DNA from: Acidilobus sp. 7A
GTDB lineage: Archaea > Thermoproteota > Thermoprotei_A > Sulfolobales > Acidilobaceae
NCBI RefSeq assembly: GCF_003431325.1
Contig: NZ_CP010515.1
Span: 1,054,001-1,118,000, forward strand
Direction: 5' to 3'
DNA: 64,000 nucleotides
The first letter of the stretch is position 1. Every line of letters starts with the position of its first letter. This document shows, one piece after another, positions 9,621 through 18,295 of the stretch. The position numbers and the translations under genes were made by a program. Under the pieces are notes generated by a model. It did not search any database and was not told the origin of the DNA. It worked only from the letters and a program-made list of their open reading frames with translations.

Positions 9621-9684
9621 GGTCCGATGACAGGCGCTCACTGGCTGACCTGGAAGGGATGAGGAGCAACGGGTCTGCGAGGAC
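9621..9684 (+). ncRNA. Weak C/D box sRNA candidate
   Basis: The order CGATGA (C-like, 9625), CTGA (D', 9645), GGATGA (C', 9657) and a poor D box (CTGCGA, 9675) fits a C/D sRNA. It is closed by GGTCC and GGAC, with a TATA-like TTTTAG at 9591. The terminal D box is wrong at its last base, and the region may simply be the leader of the next gene. Confidence 0.25.
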
Positions 9685-9698
9685 TTTATGAGCAGCAC

Positions 9699-10247
9699 GT
9701 GAGCTCAGCTTTAAAGGCAGCTGAGTTAGGTCAGCCGGGGGACCAGGTGCCAGGCAAGTTTTCAACGAGGTATAAGCTCTCCAAGAAGGCCGTCAGGGAG
9801 CTCATGCAGGAGGTCTCGTCAAGCCTGGGCAACCCTCCCATGAACTGGGAGGACGTCGAGGAGGCCAAGGCAGAGGAGTACACTGTTTACTTCGACTCAG
9901 GCATGCCATGCCTGGCGAGGGTTAACGGAGCCCTGATACCAACGCTCCAGTGCCTTCTGAAGAGGGGCTTCTCATGGCTACCCTACGTAGTGGTTGACAG
10001 GGGTGCCACGCAGGCCCTGGGAAGGGGGGCTGACCTCATGGCCCCAGGCATAAGGAGGGTCTCGGGGAGCTTCAAGGAGGGCGCGATCGTCGCTATAGTG
10101 GATGAGCAGAGCAACGTCCCCGTGTGCGTGGGGAGGGCGCTTAAGGACAGCAACACCATAGACTCCATGGCGAAGGAGAAGGCTAAAGGCAAGGTCATTG
10201 AGAACGTCCACTACCCTGGCGACGGGCTCTGGAAGCTCATATCCTAA
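9699..10247 (+). CDS. PUA-domain RNA-binding protein (MCT-1-like)
   Basis: The protein has 182 residues. The N-terminal part (KFSTRYKLSKKAVRELMQEV) resembles the pre-PUA domain of archaeal MCT-1-like proteins. The C-terminal PUA domain spans about residues 95-175 (YVVVDRGATQALGRGADLMA, PGIRRVSGSFKEGAIVAIVD). Eukaryotic MCTS1 binds the small ribosomal subunit and initiator tRNA; the archaeal role is inferred to be translation or RNA binding. The GTG start at 9699 gives a long leader peptide, so a later start is possible. It ends convergently with rpo8, overlapping by four bases. Confidence 0.8.
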   Translation: MSSALKAAELGQPGDQVPGKFSTRYKLSKKAVRELMQEVSSSLGNPPMNWEDVEEAKAEEYTVYFDSGMPCLARVNGALIPTLQCLLKRGFSWLPYVVVDRGATQALGRGADLMAPGIRRVSGSFKEGAIVAIVDEQSNVPVCVGRALKDSNTIDSMAKEKAKGKVIENVHYPGDGLWKLIS

Positions 10248-10582
10248 CTCTTGGCCTTCCTCACGCACAGGTAGTACTTGGTCTCAGGCTTGAGGCCAAG
10301 GGGAGGCGTGAACTTGTAGAGTATCCCCCAGAGCGAGAGCAGGCTGTAGCCGGCCCCCTCGTCAACCACGAGGTAGCCGTGGCCGCAGAAGTCGTACGAG
10401 TCCAGGTCGCTTGGCTTCGCCTCGTCTATGATGAGCTCAAGTCTGTCGCCGACGTTCACTGTGTAGAGATTCTCTATAACGTCGAACACCACCGTCTTGC
10501 CGTCTCCCTCAGCCCTAGCTATTTTGACGCCCTCCAGCTTAGAGGGCTGCAGGTCCTTGACGTCAAGGCTCATGCTTATCAT
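10244..10582 (-). CDS. rpo8: RNA polymerase subunit Rpo8 (RpoG)
   Basis: This is a 112-residue protein with the OB-fold pattern of Rpb8-type subunits. An N-terminal half with VVFDVIENLYTVNVGDRLEL is followed by YDFCGHGYLVVDEG and LLSLWGILYKFTPP. Rpo8 occurs in crenarchaeal and korarchaeal RNA polymerases and is an accessory subunit near the clamp and funnel side. A second ATG three codons downstream is an alternative start. Identification rests on the family pattern, not on a search. Confidence 0.72.
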   Translation of the reverse strand: MISMSLDVKDLQPSKLEGVKIARAEGDGKTVVFDVIENLYTVNVGDRLELIIDEAKPSDLDSYDFCGHGYLVVDEGAGYSLLSLWGILYKFTPPLGLKPETKYYLCVRKAKS

Positions 10583-10645
10583 TCTGCTTCCCCTTAGGTG
10601 CTGGGGGCCTCATATTAAAAACTCAGCTAAGGCCTTTAGGGCTTG

Positions 10646-10800
10646 TCATGTGCTGGCCTCAGGAAGGCCCTCAGGGCTGACCTTCACGGCGTGCGTCTTA
10701 AGCGGCCGCCTGATTTCCTGTTGAACTCATAGCTTCCCTCAGGCATAACTATCGGAGGGAAGGCCATGCATATGTCGCCTAGGCAGCCGGGCATTGCCAT
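10646..10800 (-). CDS. Possible small protein upstream of rpo8, perhaps frameshifted
   Basis: The minus strand reads MPGCLGDICMAFPPIVMPEG and then SYEFNRKSGGR from ATGs at 10800 or 10794, stopping at 10684. One extra G near 10698 would continue the frame as LKTHAVKVSPEGLPEAST to a stop at 10646, giving about 50 residues. A TATA-like CTTAAATAC lies at 10803-10811, so an inner ATG at 10767 could also be the start. I do not recognise the product. The evidence is coding-like composition and the protein-like continuation only. Confidence 0.3.
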
Positions 10801-10804
10801 GTAT

Positions 10805-11221
10805 TTAAGCACCAGTGTTGGCACTGTCAGCAGCTGGAACGACCCTCACGTAGAGGCCCTCCCTGCCCACTATGAGCACCTCTGCCCCCTCGCCTATCTC
10901 AACGTTGCTCACCGCTGACCACAGCTCGTTGCCGACTCTGACTACACCTGACCTGGGCGGCCTTATGGCGATTACTACCCTGCCCCTCTTGCCAACCAGC
11001 GTCTCTGAGGGGGGTCTCATGGGGGTCACGTTCTCCAGAGCCTTAACTGCAATAATGATGACATCCACTATGGCAAGTACAGCGCCAGAGAACAGCTCTA
11101 TGACGTCATTATTTAGGGCGCCGGCGACGAGCAGGTACGCCGACACAGCCGCCAGGGCTATAACTAGCGTGATGCTCCCCACGCCCCACCTCAGCCTTGA
11201 GAAGAAGCCAACCCTCGCCAA
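10805..11221 (-). CDS. Short NfeD-like membrane protein
   Basis: The protein has 138 residues. Two membrane helices occupy about residues 12-35 and 40-60 (LFSGAVLAIVDVIIIAVKAL). A C-terminal OB-fold NfeD domain follows (LVGKRGRVVIAIRPPRSGVV... EGAEVLIVGREGLYVRV). It lacks the protease domain. Short NfeD proteins are thought to work with SPFH proteins in membrane quality control. It diverges from the long NfeD gene, whose C-terminus carries the same kind of OB fold. The partner relationship is inferred. Confidence 0.75.
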   Translation of the reverse strand: MARVGFFSRLRWGVGSITLVIALAAVSAYLLVAGALNNDVIELFSGAVLAIVDVIIIAVKALENVTPMRPPSETLVGKRGRVVIAIRPPRSGVVRVGNELWSAVSNVEIGEGAEVLIVGREGLYVRVVPAADSANTGA

Positions 11222-11266
11222 TCCCTGTCACAGCCTCGCTTTTAGCTTTCGGATCTCCCACAATAG

Positions 11267-12574
11267 GTGGTGGCACTGTTGAAGCTAAAACTCTTGCTAG
11301 GCCTGCTGTTAGTGACGCTTGCAGCCTTTATAGCAGCCGCGCCCCTGACCCACGCCTCCTCCGGCCAGTCGAGCGGGCAGGTCGTCATGGTCAACTTTGA
11401 CGTGACTGTAGACCTCGGGTCCTCAACTATGGTGCAGAGGGCCGTGACCACAGCAGAGCTAACCCACGCCAAGGCCATAGTCATAGTTATGAACACCCCT
11501 GGGGGCTACCTAAGCGACATGTTGAATATCGTGAACTACATCGAGCAGGCCCAGGCTGACGGCATACCAGTATACACCTACGTGCCCCCTGACGGCATGG
11601 CGGCCTCGGCGGGTAGCTACATAGCCATGGCCACCAACAGTATAATCATGGCCAATGGGACCTTCATAGGGCCCTCGACGCCCATAGTCGTCGGGGGCAC
11701 GCCGCTCGAACAGAACCACACGGAGGACGCCATGATAGCCTTCATGGAGGGACTTGCCAGCAGGTGGGGCAGAAACGCGACGGCAGTAGAGATAATGGTT
11801 GTGTCTGACAAGGCCTTCACAGCACAGCAGGCCCTGCAGTATCACATTATAAATGGCGTCGCTAACAGCCTGCAGCAGGCTATGGAGGACTGGGGCATAG
11901 CCAACTACACCCAGGTGTGGGTCTCAGAGAACCTCTACGAGCAGTTCCTCAGCGTCCTCACCAACCCCACGGTTGACGGTATACTCATGACGCTGGGCTT
12001 CTTCCTCATACTCATAGACCTCTACCACCCGACCCTCGCGCTCTCAGCGGTCGGCGTGGTTGCAATAGTGCTGGGCCTGGTCGGGGCCGAGGTAGTTGGG
12101 GCGTCCATCATAGGCATCACCCTGATACTTATCGGGGCCGCTATCATGCTGCTCGAGGTGAAGATGGGGCACGGCTTCGCCATGATTGCTGGGGCGGCAG
12201 TGGCAGCCCTGGGCGTTTACCTCCTAGCGCTTAACATACCTTATATTACGACGAGTGCCCCGACGGCGCCTAAGTACGTGCTGGCTGACGTCTCCATAGC
12301 TGTTGTGGGCGCTGTCCTAGGCCTTTACATAAGGTGGATAGCGGCGCCCATGAAGAGGAGGAAGCCCATGGCTGGCCCTGAGAGCCTGATAGGCGACGTG
12401 GGGGTTGCCTTGACAGACCTAAGCCCGGCGGGCGAGGTGAAGGTCCAGGGCATAGTGTGGAAGGCCAGGGCAGCCTCCGGGAACATAAAGGCTGGCGAGC
12501 AGGTCAGAGTTGTCAGAGTTGAGGGGCTAACCCTGATAGTGGAGGGTGCCTCAGGCGAAAGCCAGCCTAGGTGA
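11267..12574 (+). CDS. NfeD-type membrane-bound ClpP-class serine protease
   Basis: The protein has 435 residues. A signal peptide (LLLGLLLVTLAAFIAAAPLTHA) precedes a ClpP/crotonase-fold protease domain with NTPGGYLSDML, the catalytic serine motif DGMAASAGSYIAMA and the lysine region VVSDKAFTAQQAL. Four to five membrane helices follow (about residues 235-350), then a C-terminal NfeD OB domain (LIGDVGVALTDLSPAGEVKV). Known homologues of this class cleave hydrophobic stomatin tails. Tandem GTG codons at 11267 and 11270 are the likely start. Confidence 0.92.
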   Translation: MVALLKLKLLLGLLLVTLAAFIAAAPLTHASSGQSSGQVVMVNFDVTVDLGSSTMVQRAVTTAELTHAKAIVIVMNTPGGYLSDMLNIVNYIEQAQADGIPVYTYVPPDGMAASAGSYIAMATNSIIMANGTFIGPSTPIVVGGTPLEQNHTEDAMIAFMEGLASRWGRNATAVEIMVVSDKAFTAQQALQYHIINGVANSLQQAMEDWGIANYTQVWVSENLYEQFLSVLTNPTVDGILMTLGFFLILIDLYHPTLALSAVGVVAIVLGLVGAEVVGASIIGITLILIGAAIMLLEVKMGHGFAMIAGAAVAALGVYLLALNIPYITTSAPTAPKYVLADVSIAVVGAVLGLYIRWIAAPMKRRKPMAGPESLIGDVGVALTDLSPAGEVKVQGIVWKARAASGNIKAGEQVRVVRVEGLTLIVEGASGESQPR

Positions 12575-12638
12575 GGCCCTCCAAGCGGCAAGCCACCTTT
12601 TTACCCTGCGCCCCTAGAGAACTTACAAGGGCGTTAAC

Positions 12639-13628
12639 GTGAGCTCAGTAATTGAGGAGCTCCTCTGGACTGAGAAGTACAGGCCCAGGAGCCTCAAGGA
12701 CATTGTCAATCAGAAAGACATAGTGGAGCGCCTTCAGAAGTTTGTGGCAGAGAAGAACATGCCTCACTTGCTCTTCGCTGGCCCTCCAGGGACTGGAAAG
12801 ACCACTGCCGCCCACGCATTAGCCCATGACCTCTACGGCGAGGGCTACACGCAGTTCATGCTGGAGCTCAACGCCAGCGACGAGAGGGGCATAGACACGA
12901 TAAGGGAGAAGGTGAAGGAGTTCGCCAGGAGCAGGACGCCCCCAGACATACCGTTCAAGATAGTGCTGCTGGATGAGGCCGACAACATGACTGCCGACGC
13001 CCAGCAGGCCCTGAGGAGGCTCATGGAGCTCTACAGCGCCAACACGAGGTTCATACTTGCAGCCAACTACCCCTCAAAGATAATAGACCCTATACAGAGC
13101 AGGTGCGCCTTCTTCAGGTTCACCCCGCTAAACAAGGAGGATGTGGTCAGCAGGCTTAAGTACATAGCTGACAACGAGAAGGTTAAATATGTTGAGGACG
13201 CCCTTGAGGCCATCTATGACATCTCTGAGGGCGACATGAGGAAGGCCATAAACATACTGCAGACCGCGGCGTCCCTCGGCAAGGTGGACGTCGACTCAGT
13301 CTACAAGGTCGTCGGCATGGCGAGGCCCAAGGATATAAAGGAGATGGTGGAGACCGCCCTTAAGGGTAACTTCACTGGGGCGAGGGAGCTCCTCAGGAAG
13401 GTCATGATAGAGTACGGCCTCAGCGGCGAGGACGTGGTGAGGCAGATACACCGCGAGCTCTTTAGCAACGACATAAACATACCTGAGGAGCTGAGGGTCA
13501 TGATAGCCGACTACCTCGGCGAGGTCCACTACAGGATAGTTGAGGGCAGCGATGATGATATCCAGCTCAGCGCCTTCCTGGCGTGGCTGGCGATGATGAG
13601 CAAGCGCCTGGGGGCGTCCACGGCTTGA
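12639..13628 (+). CDS. rfcS: Replication factor C small subunit
   Basis: The protein has 329 residues and is a AAA+ clamp loader. The RFC signature LWTEKYRPRSLKDIVNQ is followed by Walker A GPPGTGKTT, Walker B VLLDEADNM, the SRC arginine-finger motif IQSRCAFFRF and a C-terminal helical collar domain. Four RfcS and one RfcL load the PCNA sliding clamp. The GTG start is preceded by a TTTTTA TATA-like element. The TGA stop overlaps the TTG start of rfcL (TTGA), indicating translational coupling. Confidence 0.97.
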   Translation: MSSVIEELLWTEKYRPRSLKDIVNQKDIVERLQKFVAEKNMPHLLFAGPPGTGKTTAAHALAHDLYGEGYTQFMLELNASDERGIDTIREKVKEFARSRTPPDIPFKIVLLDEADNMTADAQQALRRLMELYSANTRFILAANYPSKIIDPIQSRCAFFRFTPLNKEDVVSRLKYIADNEKVKYVEDALEAIYDISEGDMRKAINILQTAASLGKVDVDSVYKVVGMARPKDIKEMVETALKGNFTGARELLRKVMIEYGLSGEDVVRQIHRELFSNDINIPEELRVMIADYLGEVHYRIVEGSDDDIQLSAFLAWLAMMSKRLGASTA

Positions 13629-15076
13629 GCCTCCAGCGGACCCCCTGGATCATAAAGTACAGGCCGAAGAGTGTTGATGAGGTAGTTGACCAGGAGGAGG
13701 CTAAGAGCCAGTTCCTGACATGGATAGAGGCCTGGCTCAGGGGGAGGCTCCCTGAGAAGAGGGCGGCCCTCCTCTACGGCCCCCCTGGGGTTGGCAAGAC
13801 GAGCCTCGTTGAGGCCGTGGCACATGACTACAAGCTTGAGGTGCTGGAGCTCAACGCCAGCGACTACAGGAGGGCAGAGGACATAAGGAAGACCGTGGGC
13901 GTGGCGGCCTACAGGAGGTCCCTGACGGGCAGGCTCATGCTGATACTCATGGATGAGGTCGACGGAATAAGCGCTAAGGGCGACGCTGGCGGGCTCGAGG
14001 AGCTGCTGAGGATCATACCCAACACTATGAACCCCGTGGTGCTCACCGCAAACGACCCCTGGAAGGACCAGCTGAGGCCCCTGAGGGAGTTCGTGCTCAT
14101 GATAGAGTTCAAGAACTTGTCAACAGGCAACGTCGTCTCCCTGCTGCAGCGCATATGCGACGCTGAGCACGTAGAGTGCGACCGCGAGGCCCTGAGGTAC
14201 ATAGCTGAGAAGAACATGGGGGACGTGAGGGCGTGCGTGAACGACCTTGAGGCGGTTGCCGAGGGCTACGGCAGGGTGACCATGGACCTGGCGAGGGCGC
14301 TTGTAAGGGGCAGGGACAAGAGCCTCGACCTGTGGAGGACCCTAAACGACGTGTTCTACGCCAAGGCAGGCTGGATGGCCAAGAAGGCCGTCTCAAACTC
14401 AGAGGAGGACTACGAGACCCTAATGGCCTGGCTCAACGACAACATACCAAATAAGTACGCCGAGCCTGAGGACGCCTTCAGGGCCTGGGACGCCCTCTCA
14501 AGGGCCAGCCTCTTCCTGGCAAGGGCCAAGTCAGGGAGCTGGGACTTCCTGTCCTACATGTTCGACCTGATGGGCCCAGGGGTCGCCATGGCAAGGCAGG
14601 TGGAGCAGTCGCCCCAGAGGAGCAGGTACCAGTATCCCTCAAAGATCACGCTCATGGCCAAGCTCAGGGACATCAGGGCCCTGAGAGACTCGATAGCTGA
14701 GAAGGTTTCCTCAAGGCTTCACGTGTCGACTTCCACCTTCAAGGAGGACGTGCTGCCGTACCTATTCATAATCTTCAGGCAGGGCGACGTCAACATGGCG
14801 GGAGGCCTCGTGGTTGGCTACAACCTGACCGAGGGCGAGGTCCGTTACCTGGCTGGGGCGAGGGCCAGCGATATCATAAAGGCTGCTGAGGGCGTTAGAC
14901 GCCAGCTGGCTAAGGAGGCCGAGAGGGCAGCTGCAGAGGCTCCAAGGCGTGAGGCCGAGGAGGCTGAAAAGAAGCAGGCCGCAAAGAGGGAGGGGCAGGT
15001 CACGCTAGACAAGTACTTCGGCGGCGGCCTGGGCCAGGCCGGACAGCCTGAGAAGGGGAGGAGGGCAAGGGGCTGA
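13625..15076 (+). CDS. rfcL: Replication factor C large subunit
   Basis: This is about 483 residues from the TTG at 13625 that overlaps the rfcS stop. The frame is open to 13583, but the RFC box (TPWIIKYRPKSVDEVVDQ) begins right after this TTG. Walker A is GPPGVGKTS and Walker B LILMDEVDG; the SRC motif is missing, as expected for the large subunit. A charged Ala/Glu/Lys tail leads to a C-terminal PCNA-interacting peptide, QVTLDKYF. The stop codon abuts a repeat element at 15076. Confidence 0.96.
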   Translation: MSLQRTPWIIKYRPKSVDEVVDQEEAKSQFLTWIEAWLRGRLPEKRAALLYGPPGVGKTSLVEAVAHDYKLEVLELNASDYRRAEDIRKTVGVAAYRRSLTGRLMLILMDEVDGISAKGDAGGLEELLRIIPNTMNPVVLTANDPWKDQLRPLREFVLMIEFKNLSTGNVVSLLQRICDAEHVECDREALRYIAEKNMGDVRACVNDLEAVAEGYGRVTMDLARALVRGRDKSLDLWRTLNDVFYAKAGWMAKKAVSNSEEDYETLMAWLNDNIPNKYAEPEDAFRAWDALSRASLFLARAKSGSWDFLSYMFDLMGPGVAMARQVEQSPQRSRYQYPSKITLMAKLRDIRALRDSIAEKVSSRLHVSTSTFKEDVLPYLFIIFRQGDVNMAGGLVVGYNLTEGEVRYLAGARASDIIKAAEGVRRQLAKEAERAAAEAPRREAEEAEKKQAAKREGQVTLDKYFGGGLGQAGQPEKGRRARG

Positions 15077-15331
15077 ACCCTTTTTCACGTTAATAGAAAA
15101 CCCTTTACAGTATTACGTCCGCAACAGGCTAAGTGAATGACCCCTCGCCTGATGGGGCAATGCCCCAGGGGCGAGGGGACGGGCTGCCGTAGATGGGGGC
15201 CCCACGCCGCTGGTCCTGGCGGCCGCACATGAGCCCACAGGGATCCCAAGGGCCCTGTGGGCGAGGCAGAGGTCCTGCGCTCGATCAAGAATAAGCAGAT
15301 GATAGAGGTGAGGGCGTAGGGACAAACGGCT
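15076..15331. mobile_element. MITE-like repeat, family 2, copy 1
   Basis: This 256-bp segment resembles 61009-61258. The ends form an imperfect inverted repeat of about 13 bp: AACCCTTTTTCAC on the left and, on the other strand, AGCCGTTTGTCCC on the right. The inside holds strong palindromes (CCCCTCGCCTGATGGGG and others) and no convincing gene. It fits exactly between the stop codon of rfcL and the stop codon of the convergent adenylate-forming enzyme gene. No clear target duplication was seen. It could alternatively be a structured RNA repeat. Confidence 0.55.
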
Positions 15332-16867
15332 CTAAGCTTCAATTTTATCCACTATGTAGACTCTGTGCAGCTTCTTGTAGAACGCCACCCTGCTGTTAAC
15401 GAAGTCAAGCAACTCCTTCTCGGTGACGCTTGAGCCGGGCCTCAGTACCACCTTTGCCACAGGCCTCTCTCCTACCGAGGGGTCCTTCTCGCCGTAGACG
15501 TAAGCCTGCTCAACGGCGGGGTGCCTCCTGAGCACCTCCTCCAGGTCCCTCGGGAATATGGGGTAGGCCTTGTACTTAATCATCCTCTTCCTGACCCCCC
15601 TGAAGTAGAACAGTCCCCTCTCGTCAAATGACATCAGGTCCCCCGTCCTGAGCCAGCCGTCAAAGAAGGCCCTCTTAGTGTCCTCGGGGTCCTCGTAGGC
15701 CTCCATGAGCCACGGCGCCTTAGCGAGGAGCTCGCCCACCTCGCCCTGCCCCCGCTCCTCACTGGGATTGTCGGGGTTGACCACCTTAACGTCGACGCCC
15801 GCTATGGGCGCCCCCACAGTGCCCTTGACTTCCCAGACCGAGGTGGGCTGGTAGGTCAACACCCAGGACTCAGTCATGCCGTAGAACTGAACTAGCGGGG
15901 CCCCAAAGACGCTGTGGAAGCCGTCCTGAGTCTCAGGCCTGAGAGGGGCTCCCCCTGACAGGCCGAGCCTGACGCCGGGAGGGGCGCCGAGCCTCCTAGC
16001 CGCCTCCACAAGGGAGTCGTGCATGGTAGGCGCCCCTGCTATGTAGCTGATTCCGTAGGCCTTGATTGCCTTGAGCGCCGTGACCTCGTCCCACCTCTGC
16101 ATCATAACTACGGCGCCCCCGAGGTAGAGGGGCGTCAGCGTGCTGACCTGGAGCCCCAGGACGTGCGTCATTGGGGCCACCACCAGCGACACGGGCCTGA
16201 AGTCAAGCTTCATTGAGACTCCAAGGGCCTTGACTGTGGTCGAGAGGGCCGCGTGAGTGTGGTAGACCTGCATGGTGCGCCCTGCTATACCTGCGTAGTA
16301 CATTATGACGGACCTCGAGGTCCCCTCGACGTCGTCACCATAAACCTCGTTCTCCCTCATCGCCTCGCCCATAGTGTGTACCTTAACTTCGCCCTCCCTG
16401 GGCTGGCCGTCGACCACTAGGACTTCCTTTAAGCCCGCCTTAGCCATGGTCGAGTGCTCCCTCTCGTAGAACTGCTGCGAGACGACCCCAACCTCTACGC
16501 CCCTGCCCTCAAGCTGGTAGTATAGGTCCTCCGATATGGTCAGGGGGTCCACAAGGGTCGCTATGGCACCCGCCCTCCAGATGCCTATGAGGGCAGCTAG
16601 GGCCTCAACCCTGTTCTGGGAGGCGAAGAGCACCTGGCTGCCTGGCTTGACGCCGAGTGACCTCAGGAGGCCGGCCACCTTGGCTGATGCTAGCCTTAGG
16701 CCTCCCCAGGTGTAGCAGGCGCCGCTCTCAAGCTGTATAGCAGCGCAGACCCCCTCCCTGCTGGCCCAGGCCTCATCAAGGAGTGAGAAGACTGGCCTTG
16801 TCTCAGGCTCCAGCTCCGGCAGGCCGCCGAACAGCTTAGCCCATACCCTTTCCACTCTTATTCCCAC
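15332..16867 (-). CDS. AMP-dependent acyl-CoA synthetase homologue, C-terminally short
   Basis: About 511 residues from the GTG at 16867; the frame is open further, but that part overlaps the divergent gene. ANL-superfamily motifs: A5 QFYGMTES, A7 GWLRTGDLMSFDERG and A8 YFRGVRKRMIKYKAYPIFPR. The A3 phosphate loop is unusual (YYAGIAGRTMQVYHTH instead of a TSGTTG-PKG loop). The protein ends at VDKIEA, before the usual catalytic lysine of A10. The stop codon lies at the border of a repeat element, so truncation by insertion is likely. Family members activate carboxylic acids to acyl-CoA; activity here is uncertain. Confidence 0.8.
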   Translation of the reverse strand: MGIRVERVWAKLFGGLPELEPETRPVFSLLDEAWASREGVCAAIQLESGACYTWGGLRLASAKVAGLLRSLGVKPGSQVLFASQNRVEALAALIGIWRAGAIATLVDPLTISEDLYYQLEGRGVEVGVVSQQFYEREHSTMAKAGLKEVLVVDGQPREGEVKVHTMGEAMRENEVYGDDVEGTSRSVIMYYAGIAGRTMQVYHTHAALSTTVKALGVSMKLDFRPVSLVVAPMTHVLGLQVSTLTPLYLGGAVVMMQRWDEVTALKAIKAYGISYIAGAPTMHDSLVEAARRLGAPPGVRLGLSGGAPLRPETQDGFHSVFGAPLVQFYGMTESWVLTYQPTSVWEVKGTVGAPIAGVDVKVVNPDNPSEERGQGEVGELLAKAPWLMEAYEDPEDTKRAFFDGWLRTGDLMSFDERGLFYFRGVRKRMIKYKAYPIFPRDLEEVLRRHPAVEQAYVYGEKDPSVGERPVAKVVLRPGSSVTEKELLDFVNSRVAFYKKLHRVYIVDKIEA

Positions 16868-16958
16868 TAAAATATGTCCAGTTGACCAGAAGCTTAAGCT
16901 TCGGAGACATAGCCCGTCTAAGCGCCTAGGCGTATATACTAGCATCTGCGTCAAAAAG

Positions 16959-18236
16959 GTGGGACCTCCTTTGAGGGAGCTCAGGATAACCAAGGTTTCC
17001 TCGTTTACCGTTCAGGCGAACTTCCAGTGGACCTTTGTGAGGGTCTACGCAGGCGACCTCTACGGCACCGGCGAGGCGGGGCCGACGCCGGGCGCCTCGG
17101 CGATAGCTGAGGCGCTGGGCAAGGTGATAGTCGGGGAGGACGCGCTCAAGGTTAACAGGGTCCTCCAGAAGCTCAGGTGGGCCACGCTGTACGCTGGGAC
17201 CTCGGCGTACCACATAATATCAGCCATAGACATGGCCCTTTACGACCTCATAGGCAAGTACCTCAACGTGCCCGTCTACGCCCTCCTGGGCGGTGACAGG
17301 ACGGAGGTGCCGGTCTACGTTGACGCCCACGGGGGCAAGGGGCTGGAGGCCATGGACTCCACCCTCATGCCAGTCGAGCCCTCCTGGGCAGCCCAGGCCA
17401 ACGTGGAGAGGGAGAGGATAAAGGAGCCGACGCCGGTCCACGGCAGGCTGACGGCTGAGCAGTGGAACCCCGACTACAGCCCCGAGGGCTACGCCTCGAG
17501 GGCTAAGGAGCTCAAGGCCGAGGGCTGGAGGGCCATAAAGTTCGACCTCGACGTCCCAACGCCCTACTCTGACCCCCTCAGGCTCAGGAGCGGCAGGCTC
17601 AGTCAGGCGGAGGTACAGTACCTGGCCTCCCTGGCATCAGCTGTTAGGGAGGCGGTGGGCTATGACGTTGACATAATGTTTGACCTGCACTGGCGCTACG
17701 ACGTGAGCACAGGCGTAGCGCTCTGCAGGGCCCTTGAGCCAGTGAGGCCCAGGTGGGTCGAGGACCCGACGCCTGCTGTCACCACGCTCACTAACTTTGA
17801 CGAGCTGAGGCTGATTACCTCCCAGTGCCCTGTTCCAATAGAGGTCGGAGAGAACCTTTACACCTCGTACCAGTTCAAGGACCTCATAGGGACTGGCATC
17901 ATGGTCTGGGCCCCCGACCCAGCCAAGGCTGGGGGCATAACGGAGCTGAGGAGGATAGAGGAGCTGGCATCCCTCTACGACATAGAGGTCTCACCCCATA
18001 ACATAGGCTCCCCAATAGCAACCGTGGCTGCCGCCCACGCGGCCTCCGTGGGCAACACCTTCGGGGCCCTTGAGTTCCACGGCCACGACCTGCCCTTCTG
18101 GAACGACCTAGTCAAGAGTAAGAAGAGGGTCATAGACGTAGGCAGGGGCGCCATAGTCCTCGGCGACGAACCGGGCCTCGGAGTTGAGCTCGACGAGGAG
18201 GTAGCAAGGAGGCTGTGGCCAGGCTTTGAGCTCTAA
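16959..18236 (+). CDS. Enolase-superfamily sugar-acid dehydratase (mandelate racemase family)
   Basis: The protein has 425 residues. An N-terminal capping domain (HIISAIDMALYDLIGKYLNV, PVYALLGGDR) precedes the TIM barrel. The barrel has a lysine in GWRAIKFDLDVPTP, metal ligands in IMFDLHWRYD, RWVEDPTP and IEVGENLY, and a base histidine in VSPHNIGSPI. This layout resembles gluconate/galactonate/arabinonate dehydratases of the crenarchaeal non-phosphorylative Entner-Doudoroff routes. The exact substrate cannot be read from sequence. The start is GTG at 16959 or TTG at 16971. It is divergent from the acyl-CoA synthetase homologue. Confidence 0.8.
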   Translation: MGPPLRELRITKVSSFTVQANFQWTFVRVYAGDLYGTGEAGPTPGASAIAEALGKVIVGEDALKVNRVLQKLRWATLYAGTSAYHIISAIDMALYDLIGKYLNVPVYALLGGDRTEVPVYVDAHGGKGLEAMDSTLMPVEPSWAAQANVERERIKEPTPVHGRLTAEQWNPDYSPEGYASRAKELKAEGWRAIKFDLDVPTPYSDPLRLRSGRLSQAEVQYLASLASAVREAVGYDVDIMFDLHWRYDVSTGVALCRALEPVRPRWVEDPTPAVTTLTNFDELRLITSQCPVPIEVGENLYTSYQFKDLIGTGIMVWAPDPAKAGGITELRRIEELASLYDIEVSPHNIGSPIATVAAAHAASVGNTFGALEFHGHDLPFWNDLVKSKKRVIDVGRGAIVLGDEPGLGVELDEEVARRLWPGFEL

Positions 18237-18295
18237 CCCTCTGAGACTGAACAGTTTTTGATGTTGATGCCCAACCGGTAGGCTAAGGACTGCGT

